From the NCBI GenBank assembly GCA_015039465.1, contig MU130566.1, forward strand, positions 178,335 through 242,334: a stretch of DNA of 64,000 nt. Reading direction: 5' to 3'. Positions 42,530-53,519 of this stretch are shown here, one piece after another. This DNA comes from Phlegmacium glaucopus. Lineage: Eukaryota; Basidiomycota; Agaricomycetes; Agaricales; Cortinariaceae. A program made the position numbers and the translations under genes. Every line of letters starts with the position of its first letter. Within the stretch, counting starts at the first letter, position 1. The notes below the pieces were generated by a model. The model was not told where the DNA came from, did not search any database, and was given only the letters and a program-made list of their open reading frames with translations.

Positions 42530-43493
42530 AAATAGGAACAGAAGCCTCACCTTTCCTGAATTGGATAAGTATGTGGTCAGGAAGTTTGATGAACCACAGC
42601 CTCACCAATGTAAGTGGCTGCTAATACCTAGAGGTGCTGTCTAAATCCCTTGAATTTTAGCACTGGAGAACTTTCTCAAAGTGGGAACCACTATGACTGA
42701 TTCAAGGTTATTTAACTTCCTTTCTAGCCATGGAAGGCATTTTCATTACCTATCTATGTAAAATTGGTAGTTAATTTGATTTTTGTGGGCTCCATCTTTC
42801 CTCTATATCCAACAGGGACTTGTTGGAGTTTTTAAATCTGAGCAGCACAAATATCATCTTCATGTTGCCTGCCCGACCTACATATATGATATCCCTAGCA
42901 TTCATTCTTCCCATCCAGGTATCCCTCCAGTCCTGGATCATCTCAACTTAAATTGAAGCATCCAAATTAGTGTCCATATAGAATGCTTATTTTTCCATAT
43001 AACAATCTAATTTATTTTTATTTGATGGCTGTCGTTGACATATGCATGTCCACAATCCACTGGAGGCCCAATGACTAAGACTATTGCCAAGGAGTGGCAA
43101 TCAGTCTATACCAGAATTCAAACCATCAGCAATAGGATAATGCCTGCCCATTAGGACTCCAAGAGGCAGCTGGAGTAGTTTGATCTTCTGGTAAGCTATT
43201 GCAATGCCAGTTCCACATCCCACCCCTTGATCAAGGATCTATCCTTGAACTTGAAATATTCTATTAGAACCATGGTTGCATTTTGTAGGGTGGTCTTCAG
43301 TCATGCTGGGGATAGAGTCTGTTATACCCACTTCATGAGAGAGTTAGTTCAGGAGCCATTAGGTGTCACTCCTGCAGGTTGGGTGAACTGGAAGATTTAT
43401 GACCAACACCTTCTGAGGAAATCAGAATGCAATTTGGAGAGTGGAAAAAACTTCCTTGGATGGGGCTTAACTTGCCCATTTTGGAAGGCATAA
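42530..43493 (+). pseudogene. Decayed plus-strand gene fragments, unknown
   Basis: Protein-like pieces follow one another: SLTFPELDKYVVRKFDEPQ (about 42545), GLVGVFKSEQHKYHLHVACP and YIYDIPSIHSSHPG (about 42813-42920), and AFCRVVFSHAGDRVC (about 43277) to a TAA near 43493. Frames change between pieces, as expected for lost introns or indels. No domain was recognised. It continues the row of plus-strand relics that starts at 32.3 kb. Confidence 0.3.
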
Positions 43494-44204
43494 ACAGTAA
43501 TCACAATTACTTGCTGTAAAGTCATCATGGAAGGCACATTCTTTCCTTTTTGAGACCCAAAAATTGTTTTGGATAGATAATTGGCACATGGAGACATAGG
43601 TTGTTTACCATTGTCCACAAATAATTTTTTTTAACTTCACCCAGGCCTGCCATTGATGAGATGTTGCACAAAGCAATGGCTATGTTATGGCCACTGCAGG
43701 CCACTTAAATACATCCTTAAATAAGAGCTGGGTCTATAGTGGCTGTCTTGGATGGCCATCAGTGGTATTGATCTATATTCCTATATCTATATGGTTGTGC
43801 TCAGTCACATGACCTTTCACATGGTGCAGGCAATATGGAGAAATGGTATTTTACAGGATTACCATGAGTAGTCTATAACCATTCATTACAAATTAAAGGT
43901 AGACTAAAAACATAGAAATTGCTGTTGACAATCATTAATAATTTCAGATGCCTGTTTTAGTTTATTTTACAAATTAAAAGTTTAATTTTTTAATTAGTGT
44001 ATAATTCTCTAATAAGATTAAAATATTAAAATGTAAATAATATATAAGTAATGTTTATTCATTTTTAATAAATTAGGTAGCTTTAATTATATATATATTC
44101 TTAAATTTCATATACTATCAAATAGCTTATAAGAAAATTCTCTAAAAAAGGAAAGTTTCATTAAAACAATTCAGAATTTTGAATTTAATTATATCATTAC
44201 ATAC
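43494..44204. other. Very AT-rich DNA without a gene
   Basis: Long A+T stretches dominate from 43900 onward. No open frame or repeat boundary was recognised apart from the small MITE that follows. Confidence 0.45.
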
Positions 44205-44374
44205 TGCACAGTGGGCATCTTATTCATTAGTTTACCTATGCAGATTATATATTATTTAAAGCAAGTAGGCAATAATAAAATTTAATTCAAAGTCCTGAAT
44301 TATTTTAATAAAATTTTCCTTTTTAATCCACATAAGGTAAACTACACTGTAATGAGTAAGATGCCCAGTGTGCA
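44205..44374. mobile_element. Small hairpin MITE, about 170 bp
   Basis: TGCACAGTGGGCATCTTATT at the left pairs with the inverse complement of the right end (TGCACACTGGGCATCTTACT), about 35 bp including GTTTACC. TACAT occurs just outside both ends (left within TACATAC, right TACATTA), a possible 5-bp duplication. No coding capacity. Confidence 0.55.
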
Positions 44375-44669
44375 TACATTATAGTAGTAATACTCAGTTT
44401 TGGCAAATGCCAGCAAATAACTATAGCATATGTAGTTGCTAGTTAGTGCAGGCCTAAGTTACTATGCCTGCTAGCTTTAAAAAAAATCTAAAGACTTAGG
44501 GTGTTTTTTTTGGACTTGTTTTAAAGATAGCAGAAATAATAATTCATAATCATAATTATACTAATATGATATTAGAACATTGATCACATCCAGCTAAGGT
44601 TTTAGATAAGGTTTTGGGGTTTTGAAGGTGTAATTACTAAGTCAGGTCTTGCAAAGTACCACCAATAGT

Positions 44670-45112
44670 CTGTACTTTACACTCCCCCACCTACTTCACG
44701 TGGACTCCAAGCTGTCCACACAGACTGCTAGGATTCTGTGCAGAGTCTGAGTAAAGTCCAAATGAAGTCTGGGTAAAGTCCAAGCTGTCCAAGTGAAGTC
44801 CAAGCTTCAATAAATTCCCAGCTGTTCAAAGCCAAAAATTCCAAGTAAATAAAATAAAATTCTAAGTCCTATTACTGTATGAGTCCAAGTGAGGTCCAAG
44901 ACTTTACACTCACCCACCAGTCTGATTGGAATCCGAGTAGTCCAAGTAAAAACATCAAAAGTCCGAGTTCAGTCCGAGTCAGTCCGAGTTCAGTCCGAGT
45001 TCAGTCTGAGTTCAGTCCGAGCTGAGTCCAAGCTGAGTCCAAGTGGGCAAGGTTACTGTTTTCCTGATGTAGTAAAGTCTACATGGATTAGGTAGGGGAG
45101 AGTAAAGAACTC
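44670..45112. mobile_element. 443-bp MITE (ACTTTACACTCCCC family), copy 2
   Basis: Perfect 8-bp duplications CCAATAGT lie at 44662-44669 and 45113-45120. The left end contains ACTTTACACTCCCCCACCTA; the right end is its near-complement (TAGGTAGGGGAGAGTAAAG). The interior is made of GTCCAAG/GTCCGAG direct repeats, denser toward the right, and includes an internal TTTACACTCACCCACC that resembles the terminus. Same family as the element nested in pogo at 10253-10683, but with diverged interior. Confidence 0.85.
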
Positions 45113-45349
45113 CCAATAGTGTTGAATACTTAAAATATGATTAAATCTATTAAAATAAGGTGAGTGTGTTTATAAGAAATGAATATGATGAAAACAATAA
45201 AAGTGCAGTTAAAAACAGTGAAAACAATAAGAATTCAATAAAATAACAAGTTTTCTAACTAATACTTTATGCAGATAAAGACAAATGCAAGGATCTTAAA
45301 AGAAAAATAAAAGCTTAAAAGACTTTTAAAGTAAGCCAGGTAACTGCAT

Positions 45350-45511
45350 CAGGAAAAACACTTTAGCTCTAAGACACTCTGGCTACTCTGGGAGTCTCTC
45401 AGACCAACCTCAAAAAATAAATATGTTTTAAATGCATTTTTTAATAATTTTATACACTTAAAAAATTTGAGGTTGCTCTGAGAGACTCTTAGAGCCAAAG
45501 TGTCTTTCCTA
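45350..45511. mobile_element. Short TIR element, AGGAAA-ACACTTT ends
   Basis: AGGAAAAACACTTTAGCTCT at the left pairs with the inverse complement of the right end (AGGAAAGACACTTTGGCTCT), followed by paired CTCTCAGA and CAACCTCAAA. The AT-rich loop is about 40 bp. The ends resemble those of the element at 38471-40296. No duplication is evident. Confidence 0.6.
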
Positions 45512-45891
45512 ATGTGCTGTTTGTTTTATTCCCTAAATTTACAGAGGTTTCATTTATAGTAAAAATGAGTGTTGTGACCTCAAACAATTCAGACAGACTT
45601 CTGATTGTTTACAATTGTTGTAAAGGTTTCAACCTCAATGTGAGCCTTTAAGATTGCAAGTTATTTAGACTTGTTATAAATCATACCAAGTAAACTCATT
45701 TTTATAAGGACCTTTTTTAAATGATTTAGTTTCAGGGAAGTATATAAGGGAATGAAAATGTAATTATCTCTTTTTGTAATTTTTTTTTTATTCTTAGTTT
45801 TGACACATCATATGAAAACATGGGCTAAAGGTAGTGGTCACTGGTCACATCATCAACATCACTGATCACTTAGATGGGCATGTAAATGTTA

Positions 45892-46008
45892 TTAAAAAAA
45901 TATTTCATTATATTTAACTTAATAGTTGATATAGTAATATTGAATGCATTTTCATTATTTATAGTTGATTAAAATATAATAACATTGTGCTTGTACATAA
46001 TTTACAGT
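45892..46008 (+). repeat. 126-bp AT-rich dispersed repeat, copy 2
   Basis: This is the inverted partner of 33255-33380. The two copies are very similar despite lying 12.5 kb apart in CpG-poor DNA, so the repeat spread after much of the surrounding decay or is simply CpG-free. Confidence 0.7.
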
Positions 46009-46172
46009 TATGAAGGTAGATAAAATAAGGAATGGTTTGTAATGTACCAATGTTTTGTGCTGCAGAAATTCTATCACATTGTGAATCATGTGACCCATCA
46101 CTTCTCTCTATCATCCATCATCATATGCAATTTTCACTCACATTATAAAAATTAATTATTCACTCCTCTTCT

Positions 46173-46312
46173 CCACATTTTATTTTGCTCTCATTCATGT
46201 TTTTTCACACTCTTTTGAACCTTTCATCACCTTTTCAGTTTTTCCACATTTTCTTTTGCTCTCATTCACATTTTTCATGCTCTTTCAAACTTTTCATCAT
46301 CTTTTAGTTTTT
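46173..46312. repeat. Tandem duplication of a 70-bp T-rich unit
   Basis: Two adjacent units, each starting CCACATTTT(A/C)TTTTGCTCTC and containing TTTCATCA(C/T)CTTTT, run from 46173 to 46243 and from 46244 to 46312. No coding meaning is apparent. Confidence 0.65.
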
Positions 46313-46653
46313 GGTCATTTCTTACATTTCTTTGCCACATTTCTTGTAACTTTAAACTAAAATAAATAAAAATGCAAATGGAACCATTGTTACATTTCGT
46401 TATATGTTACCCTGCCTCCAACTTGCTTCCAATGTTCCAACTATTACACAGCCATCACAACCTCTCCCTCTTAATATCCCCCAGATTATCTTCAGCACAT
46501 CACAATGCAGGAAATGAGCGACACCTAGTACTTGTTTTTTCAGGCTTGTTGCACCCAAGAGACACAGCAAAAGTGCTAAAACTGCCAGAAAAGACAGCTT
46601 GCACAGGTTGCAATGTGGTGTGACCCACCTGTGACACCGGCAACTGAAATGTG

Positions 46654-47635
46654 TGTTAAGTTTAGACAAAGGAAAAATGTTGGAGTAACACCGGATCAGA
46701 CAGAACAGAACTGGAACAAGTAACGGAAAGGACTTTGGCCTCAGCATATGTGCTGTGCCGCCCAGCTCCTACAATGTGTTACAACTTCAGACGGTTCAGA
46801 GAGTTCTGACCGTAGACAGTCGTATAAGAGATTGTTTGTTTGTTTGTTGAGCTCAAAAGAATACTAAGAGAGGTCGTCTCGAAGCAGAGTCTTAGGAGTT
46901 TGAGGGAGTTCAAGAGTATAGCAACCAGAGGTAGATTCTCAAGAATTAGCTAAGGTTACACTGAGTCGTAAATAAGGTATTTATAGTAAATAGAGAGAGT
47001 CGTGCCTAAGGTGAAACGAGCGCATGTATGAAGGTATGCATATGTATAAATAGATGAAACATATGAAAGGAAAGAGGAAAGCAGCATGTGGGAGCGGAAA
47101 TGAAAGGAAGGCGTAATGTGCATGTGGATGAAACGGTCATGTGTTTGGTGGAGATAAAGAAAAAGAAAAGAAAGTTCGTAACACAATGTCCTGATTTCAG
47201 AACTGGAAGAGAATGGAAAGACAGAAGACCTCAGTGACTTAGAGGAAGAACAAGGAGAGGAAACTATGGTGATATTTGAACTGAGGAAAAACATACAAGT
47301 TTCAAGTACTTAAATATAAAAGGAATTGCAACCAAAATATAAAGTATAAATATAAAGTGCTGTGTTCTGCTCCTGGAAGGTCCTGCATTCTTGGGGTGAA
47401 TAATCCATGGCTGGTGTGCTGACTGAGAGTGGGAAAGTGATGACAAAGAAATAGTTGTTATCGCGAAGGTGTGGTAATGGGTTTGGAGTATTGTCGGAAG
47501 AGTCGGAATGATATGGAGAAGTCTTGGAGTTGGATGTAGGAGGAGTAAACAAGGAAGAGTACTGGAACGGAGTATGGACTACCGGAAACAACTCCGATGG
47601 AGTCGGACCAGAGTAACATATGACGGAATGTAACA
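46654..47635. mobile_element. LTR copy with an empty MITE target site
   Basis: It starts TGTTAAGTTT and ends GAATGTAACA like the solo LTR at 29592-30981 and matches it at both ends. About 400 bp in the middle (46780-47180) are absent from the other copy. At about 47390 it carries CATTCTTGGGGTGAATAATC, the uninterrupted target where the other copy holds the 802-bp MITE. No 5-bp duplication flanks it. A TATTTATAG at about 46978 could belong to an LTR promoter on either strand. Confidence 0.7.
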
Positions 47636-48218
47636 ACATGAAAGACTACAAAAACGGACACTTGAATTTGCTCTGCGATTATGAAGTTCTTTACATTGTG
47701 ATAAATAAAATAAAATAGATATTTGTAAAGGAATTCAACTATAGAAAAAACCTTCTCTCATATAAGAAAGGGCCAGAGTGACGGACAGGCTGATATTAAA
47801 TGAACAAGCTGGAAATTTGCACTGCTATGATGAAACCCCTAGTTTGGTATAAGCCCCACTCACATTTGCACATGGGTGGGTTTGCTTAGTTGAGCCTACC
47901 TATTATCTATAAAAAATAGTATTGTTTCAAAAAATCATTTGTGTAACCAGAAGAAAAAAAAAACCTAAATGGGTTAAATTATTATTTATTGCTCTTGCCT
48001 CTGTGAGGCTACCTCTTGCCCCTGCGAGTCCACCATGATCTCCTGTTTCCACCTTCATTTTTATTATCTGTATTTACTGTTACTAGTGCAACATCTTTAT
48101 TTTCAAGACTTTCCTCTTTATTTTTAATTATTTTTTCATTATTATTTTCATCATCACTTTCAGAATCACTATCACAAAATAGTGTATTAAATATAGAAAC
48201 ATCAAATAAATGAAAAAT
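47636..48218. other. No gene; AT-rich spacer
   Basis: Nothing recognisable. A T/C-rich stretch at 48040-48160 gives a serine/phenylalanine-rich open frame without motifs. Confidence 0.4.
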
Positions 48219-48668
48219 TAGTGCTTGAAAGTCTGGTTAGCCTTCGTCCCAGAACCAAAAATAACCTAACTGGACTGCAACTAACCAGTTAGGACCAAAA
48301 AACCAAAATTTGGCAAAAATAAGGCAAATATGTCCATATATGTCTCAATAAATATTATTTTCACTTATTGTAGCTTTAAAACAAGCCCAAAAAAGCTTAA
48401 TTTGGTGAAGAATTGACATATTTATGGAATTAATCTTAAAAATTTACTATTTTGACTAATATTTAGAGATTTGACAATAACTCAGTCAAATTTTGAGTGT
48501 TTTTGATGTTCTTAGGCACATTTTGAAGGGGTAAAATAGGGGCGGTTATAACCGGTTATTTTATTCTCAAAATTGAGTAACCCTAACTGCAGTTAGGTTA
48601 CCTTTGCAGTTAGGTTGCAGTTAGGTTGCAGTTATTCTCCAGTTAACTAACCTAACTTCCAAGCACTA
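48219..48668. mobile_element. 450-bp MITE, TAGTGYTT family
   Basis: TAGTGCTTGAAAGTCTGGTT at the left pairs with the inverse complement of the right end (TAGTGCTTGGAAGTTAGGTT). Flanks TGAAAAAT (48211-48218) and TGAAACAT (48669-48676) match at 7 of 8 positions, an 8-bp duplication with one change. Subterminal CTAACTGC/GCAGTTAG repeats are present, and a core motif AACAAGCCCAA is shared with the elements at 52757 and 55524. Confidence 0.8.
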
Positions 48669-49262
48669 TGAAACATCAAACCAATCAAAGCTAATATACT
48701 ATTAATAAAAACAAATTTTTGTAGAATTTTAAAAAATTTATTATTAGAAAGCCTCTAGGGCCCAGTCAATTCCTTTAGCTACCCAGCCAGTTTTGTTCAT
48801 TGCTGCCCCTCCTGGCACCAGGCTGTGGGTTATGTCTATGAAGCCCTTCCGTCAGTGCCTGATACCAGTCCCCCTTTACCCACACCACTCACAGGACCCT
48901 GATTTTATTTTTAATATTAAATTGACTCTTTATTTTCTCTTTTTTTATTTATTGTAAATAGCCTTTTAATTATTTTGCATTTTCAGATAGTCAGTATATT
49001 TTCAATCATCAGCAATATGTAATTGTCTTCAAGCTCATCATTTGAAAATAAGGGATAGGATTGCATACAGATAGAAATTGTAATCATCTTCATTAATTTC
49101 ATTGTTAATAACAGAATCTGTTAATAGCTTAATAAGCAGAATGAATGTCAAAGTACTTGGTTACTCCTAGGTCTTGCTTGTTCTCTTCTTTGTTGCTTTC
49201 CTCTTCTTTATATACTCCTGCTATATTGTTGATAAAGTGTTGAACAGCAGAAGGAGGATGCT
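48669..49262. other. No gene; AT-rich spacer
   Basis: No frame, repeat end or conserved motif was recognised in this stretch. Confidence 0.4.
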
Positions 49263-50761
49263 GTTACGGTGACTATAAGCTTGCACTTGCGTTCGGTGCT
49301 GAGCCTGATAGACCAGATAACTAGGGACTGTTATACAGTTGCAATCATATTCCCACAGGTAAGACTGAGGACAGCAGGTTCTGAGCAAGCAGGTATAGAT
49401 TAAGACCATTATAAATCATTGTTTGTGTTGTTATAAAACACCAACCAGAGGGAACTGGACCAGACTTTAGGTCAGAATATCCCCCTGTGTTCGTTTAGGG
49501 AAGGTATAACCAGAGACTAGTAAGCACACTTGGTTAGGAGAGAGTAGAGGAGGGTGAGGATGAAGATCTTGGAAGATGAATGAGGTAGAGGACAAGGATG
49601 AGGATGGGTAAGAAAGAGTCTTCAGTAAGACTATAGCAGTTGACAGTAGAGGACAGTGACAGTAAGGGACTGAAAAAGCGAACTTAGAGGGAGGAATTCA
49701 CTGGAATTCCACTGAGATGATGACTGTTGGGGAGTAAGAATGAATTGAGCTGAACTACCTATCCTGGTACAAAAGAGCAGTATTTATACCCTAAGGATGA
49801 GGCTATGTAGAACAATAAAAAGAAAGAAGTACGCGCTGTCAAAGGAAGAAAGATAAAGAGAGGACAGCTGCGAGAAGAAAAGAACAATGGAAAAGAAGAA
49901 GGAACAATAAAAAAATCTGTAAAGTGTCAAAGTGCGAGAGAAAAGAAAAGAAGGCAGTGTACATAGTCCAATAGCAAAAATATATCAACTCCATAGGCGT
50001 GTGGTCATGTCAAAAATGTGAAAGGTCCTGAGTCAACACTTGAAAGGCGCAGCCTTGTTCCCGAGAAAACACTACTTGCCCATGATCCCATGTCGCGCAG
50101 CCTTGATAACACTTGACACACTGCGAGAATAATCCTCTGCTGCTGATTCATCTGCAATTCCTGCTTAGTTGTGATCCTCCTGGACTTCCTAAGTTGTCAT
50201 AAAGAGGGTAAGAAGGCTTCATGTACTGCATGAATGATGGTTTCGGCAGTGAATGATAAGATAAGAGGTAGATAATTGAGGATAGGGGACTGAGTGAGAT
50301 CCAGGAGCGAGGGATGGCAAGATAGATGGCTGAGGGGAAGACTTGTGGGTCCATAGCCACAACAACAATGACAAAGCCTTTTACATAATGGGAGATGTAG
50401 TTGATGCATCCATAAAGGGGCTGTTCTTGAAATGATGGACCAAAGATACGATCAAACACGAGCCGATGACCAATGTGAATAGTAGATTGATCGCTTTGTT
50501 GGATCACTAATCAAGGAACAAATGGATGGTAGATGCTTAGGAGCATGTCGATAGTGAAAATGATGGAGAGCATAGTGTGAGACATTGAGAGTATGATGAG
50601 CGATGAGGGTGATAACATTGAATGAATGATTTGTTGACCAGGAATGCAATTCAGGGCTGCTTCCAAAATAGGTAAGTGAATTCAAAGTCCGCTTATTTTC
50701 ATGATGGCAACTTTTAAGCTTTCTTCTCACACTACCAATCAGTATTGGTGTGTGATACCGT
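49263..50761. other. Possible LTR or young retroelement remnant
   Basis: CpG is clearly commoner here (for example GCGCTGTC, ATGTCGCGCAGCC) than in the surrounding DNA, as expected for a younger insertion. The segment begins TGTTACGGTGACTATAAGC, includes a TATTTATACC box near 49784, and contains a purine-rich block (49540-49960). A minus-strand frame at 50148-50507 has no recognisable motif. No second copy or target duplication was found, so an LTR assignment is only a guess. Confidence 0.3.
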
Positions 50762-51470
50762 TGATGTACCTGCAGTGGGGACAGACCGCAAGTAGTATGT
50801 AGTTCGTGGGGTTGATGTAGTTCTCTTCAGTAGGTGATAGTGAGGTTTTATGAGGTGCAAAGGTTTGCTTTAAAGTGCGAGGTAATGCGCAGAAAAAGCG
50901 AAGCCTGCAGGATGATTTTGAAGGAGTGCAAGAGTAGCTTAGTACAACATTCCAAAGGTGGGATCAAAAGTGTGGTGATTCATCTGTTGCCCCTCTGTTC
51001 TCTTACCCTACTTGCTACTGCTAATAATATAGTAACTAGCAAATAGCTAAGTGTGGAAAGGTGAAACAGAAATGTAAAATGCGGGTTAAAGTGGAGTCAC
51101 ATGGATCCAGTAATTTGGTAATGAAACATAGGAGATAAAAGCCAAACAAAGGAGACAAGATAAAAATGAAGGTGATGAGTAATACAGTCACCTGAGTGAC
51201 CTTTGTTGGAGTCATGTTTAAAGATTGCCAGAACAGCTGTTAACTGTGAATGATAATGTGAATGTTGGTGATGACTGCAAGTATCTGCAATGATCTGCGA
51301 GTATGTGCAATGATGTGCAATGATGTGCAATGATCTGTGATGATCTGCAATGACCTGCAATGATCTGCAAGTATCCGCAATGATATGTGAGCATCTGCAA
51401 GTATACTGCAAAGGTTGTGAAACCGCGAAAATGGTGTGTTTACATCCCTAGACGTCTCCTGGGTCCTATC
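50762..51470 (+). repeat. LTR-like dispersed repeat, copy 2
   Basis: It matches 8150-8813 end to end in the same orientation. ACCGT is found directly outside both ends (50757-50761 and 51471-51475), a possible 5-bp target duplication. The array of CAATGATCTGC / AAGTATCTGC units at about 51270-51390 is longer than in copy 1. This copy retains more CpG than copy 1 (for example GAAACCGCGAAAATGG against GAAACCACAAAAATGG). Confidence 0.6.
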
Positions 51471-52756
51471 ACCGTATGAGTACTAAGGTCTAAACTAGAG
51501 ATTGTGGCTATGGGTATGGCTCTTATATACTAGAGGGTCAAGTCAGAGATAGGGGCAGTGCCCATGGTCCATGCTAAGTATGAGTTGGTATAAGTCAGAG
51601 ATAAGGAGAGTGGGAGCGGTAACTATATATAGTACAAGGTTCAGGGCAAAGGGTAGGTTGGGGAGTGATGGTGTAAAGGAGCAATAGGGAATAAGGGAGA
51701 AAAGAATAGTGAGAGCCGTGAGCGTACCAGACATTTATAACAGATGCTGTGTGTTTTTTAATTGAATTAGAATGAACTCAGTGCACTGATATTTGACATA
51801 CACAAAACATGTTTCTATATTCTAGTTAAAAAAAGCATATTTAGTGAATGTGATCTTATGTGCATTGTTGTATAAGACTTGGTGCACATTTACAATTCTT
51901 ACATTTTCAAGTTCTTAATATTGAGATACAAGTGATTGTCCAGTTTCCAAATTATGCATTAGGAGCATATATACACATGTATTGTAGTTCTACAATAAGG
52001 AAAGACTTACCAATGGTTATGTAGAAATTACAGCTAAGGGAAATATTAACAGTGTGGAGAATAAGAAAGAAAGGTGTGAGAATATATGAAGGCTTTATAT
52101 AGCTTGGAAAATTCAGATCAGATATCTGGCTACCATATATTTGAGTTGGAAGGTGCCATAGTTACAGTCATGACACATTCAGATTGGATATTGGCTGCTG
52201 GATATCCAACTTAGAAACTCCCATGCTTACAATCATGACCATGAGTGCATTCTCATGATTTCTCTCTTTGCAATGAACCACTATCATATAGTCTCACAGC
52301 TATGCTAAGCGTTCTACATGTATGATTTCTGTAGAGTAGTTTAGGTAGATGTATTTAAATATATTAATGATTTTAAGGTGCAGTAGTATTAAGGGATAAG
52401 TATTGTTAATTGAATGAAAATATCAGGTATGATTTACATCCATAGATAAACTCATACAATTTACAATTTATGGTGTCATTACAAGACAATTAATTTACAT
52501 AAAGGTATTTGGATATTCTATAAAAAAAAGTAAAGATCACTAGTCTCTTATACATATTACATACATAAGCTGATTATTACTTCCAGCTAAACAAAGTTGT
52601 GCTGTTCATTTTGCAAAATATAGCAACTACTATTCATTCAAACACCTTCAACCAGTCACAATACCATTGTGGTACCATACCATGGCCTGTGTTATTACAT
52701 ACAAAGTAATTTTGACTGCTAAAAACAATGCCAGCTAATTTGAAGTGACAGGAAAC
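51471..52756. other. No gene; AT-rich relic DNA
   Basis: Two loosely repeated AGTCAGAGATA-containing segments lie at 51539-51608. Beyond that only AT-rich sequence without recognisable features. Confidence 0.4.
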
Positions 52757-53215
52757 TAGTGTTCAAAAGTCTGGTCTAGTCCAGTCCTTTGACACTCAGG
52801 GACATGAACCAGGACCAGTCCACCTTGGTCCTAGGACCTCAAAAGACCAGACTGGACCACTTAAGACTGGTCTACATCAGCTTTTTGAGGTCCTAGGACT
52901 GGTTCTGGGTCTTAACCAGTTTTATGCTCATAAATATGTGTTTTTATATCAGAAACATTTGTTTATTCACATAAGAGCTTCTTAATAAGCCCAAGAACAT
53001 TTAATTCTGTTAGGATTTGGATTTTCTACAATAATATTAGTAAAATGTCCAATTTTTATTGAATATTTCTCAGTTTTATTTATTTCTCAGCTAATTTTTA
53101 TTTGTTTTTCGTGATCTTGGAGTCATTAAAAATAGGTAAGCTAGGGCTACATTTTTTGGTTCAGACTGGTCCTAACCATAAAGACTGGTCCATCTATACC
53201 AGTCTTTTTGTTGTG
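52757..53215. mobile_element. MITE, TAGTGYTT family, right end lost
   Basis: TAGTGTTCAAAAGTCTGGTC is followed by GGTCC/GGACC repeats, a core with ATAAGCCCAAGAACATTTAA and TTAGGATTTGGATTTTCTAC, then AAGACTGGTCC repeats. The core matches the complete element at 55524-56112. The terminal CACTA at the right is missing, so the copy is truncated near 53200. Confidence 0.65.
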
Positions 53216-53284
53216 AATTCAAGCAAATAGGCCACTAGGGCCACCAGAGACTAAGTAGAGACTGTGGCACAGTAGGGCCACAAC

Positions 53285-53515
53285 TAGTGTTCCAAGGTCT
53301 GGTTGCACAACCAGAAAAAGACTGCAACTGGACCAGACTGGACCGGAAAAAGACTGGACCAGCAGTCCTGGTCTTTGGATATTGCAAATAAAGACTGGAA
53401 AAAGACCAGTCTTGATGGACCAGTCTGAACTGGTTGCAACTGGTTTTAAGCGGCAGAACAATAGCCCTAATTTTTCCATTTTCAACAAGCCCAGGATCAT
53501 AAAATCAGGATAAAG
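53285..53515. mobile_element. MITE, TAGTGYTT family, fragment
   Basis: TAGTGTTCCAAGGTCTGGTT starts a CTGGACC/AAAGACTGG repeat tract followed by AACAAGCCCAGGATCAT, the family's core motif. The rest of the element is absent; the decayed gag-like gene begins immediately after. It lies about 70 bp from the truncated copy at 52757. Confidence 0.55.
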
Positions 53516-53519
53516 AGCT

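Noticed and set aside
46654..47635. 5-bp target duplication around the second LTR copy
   Set aside because: ATGTG at the left and ACATG at the right do not match as direct repeats, so no duplication is claimed.
8150..51470. One full-length LTR retrotransposon bounded by the repeats at 8.15 and 50.76 kb
   Set aside because: The intervening 42 kb holds several active host genes and unrelated transposons; the repeats are better seen as two separate insertions.
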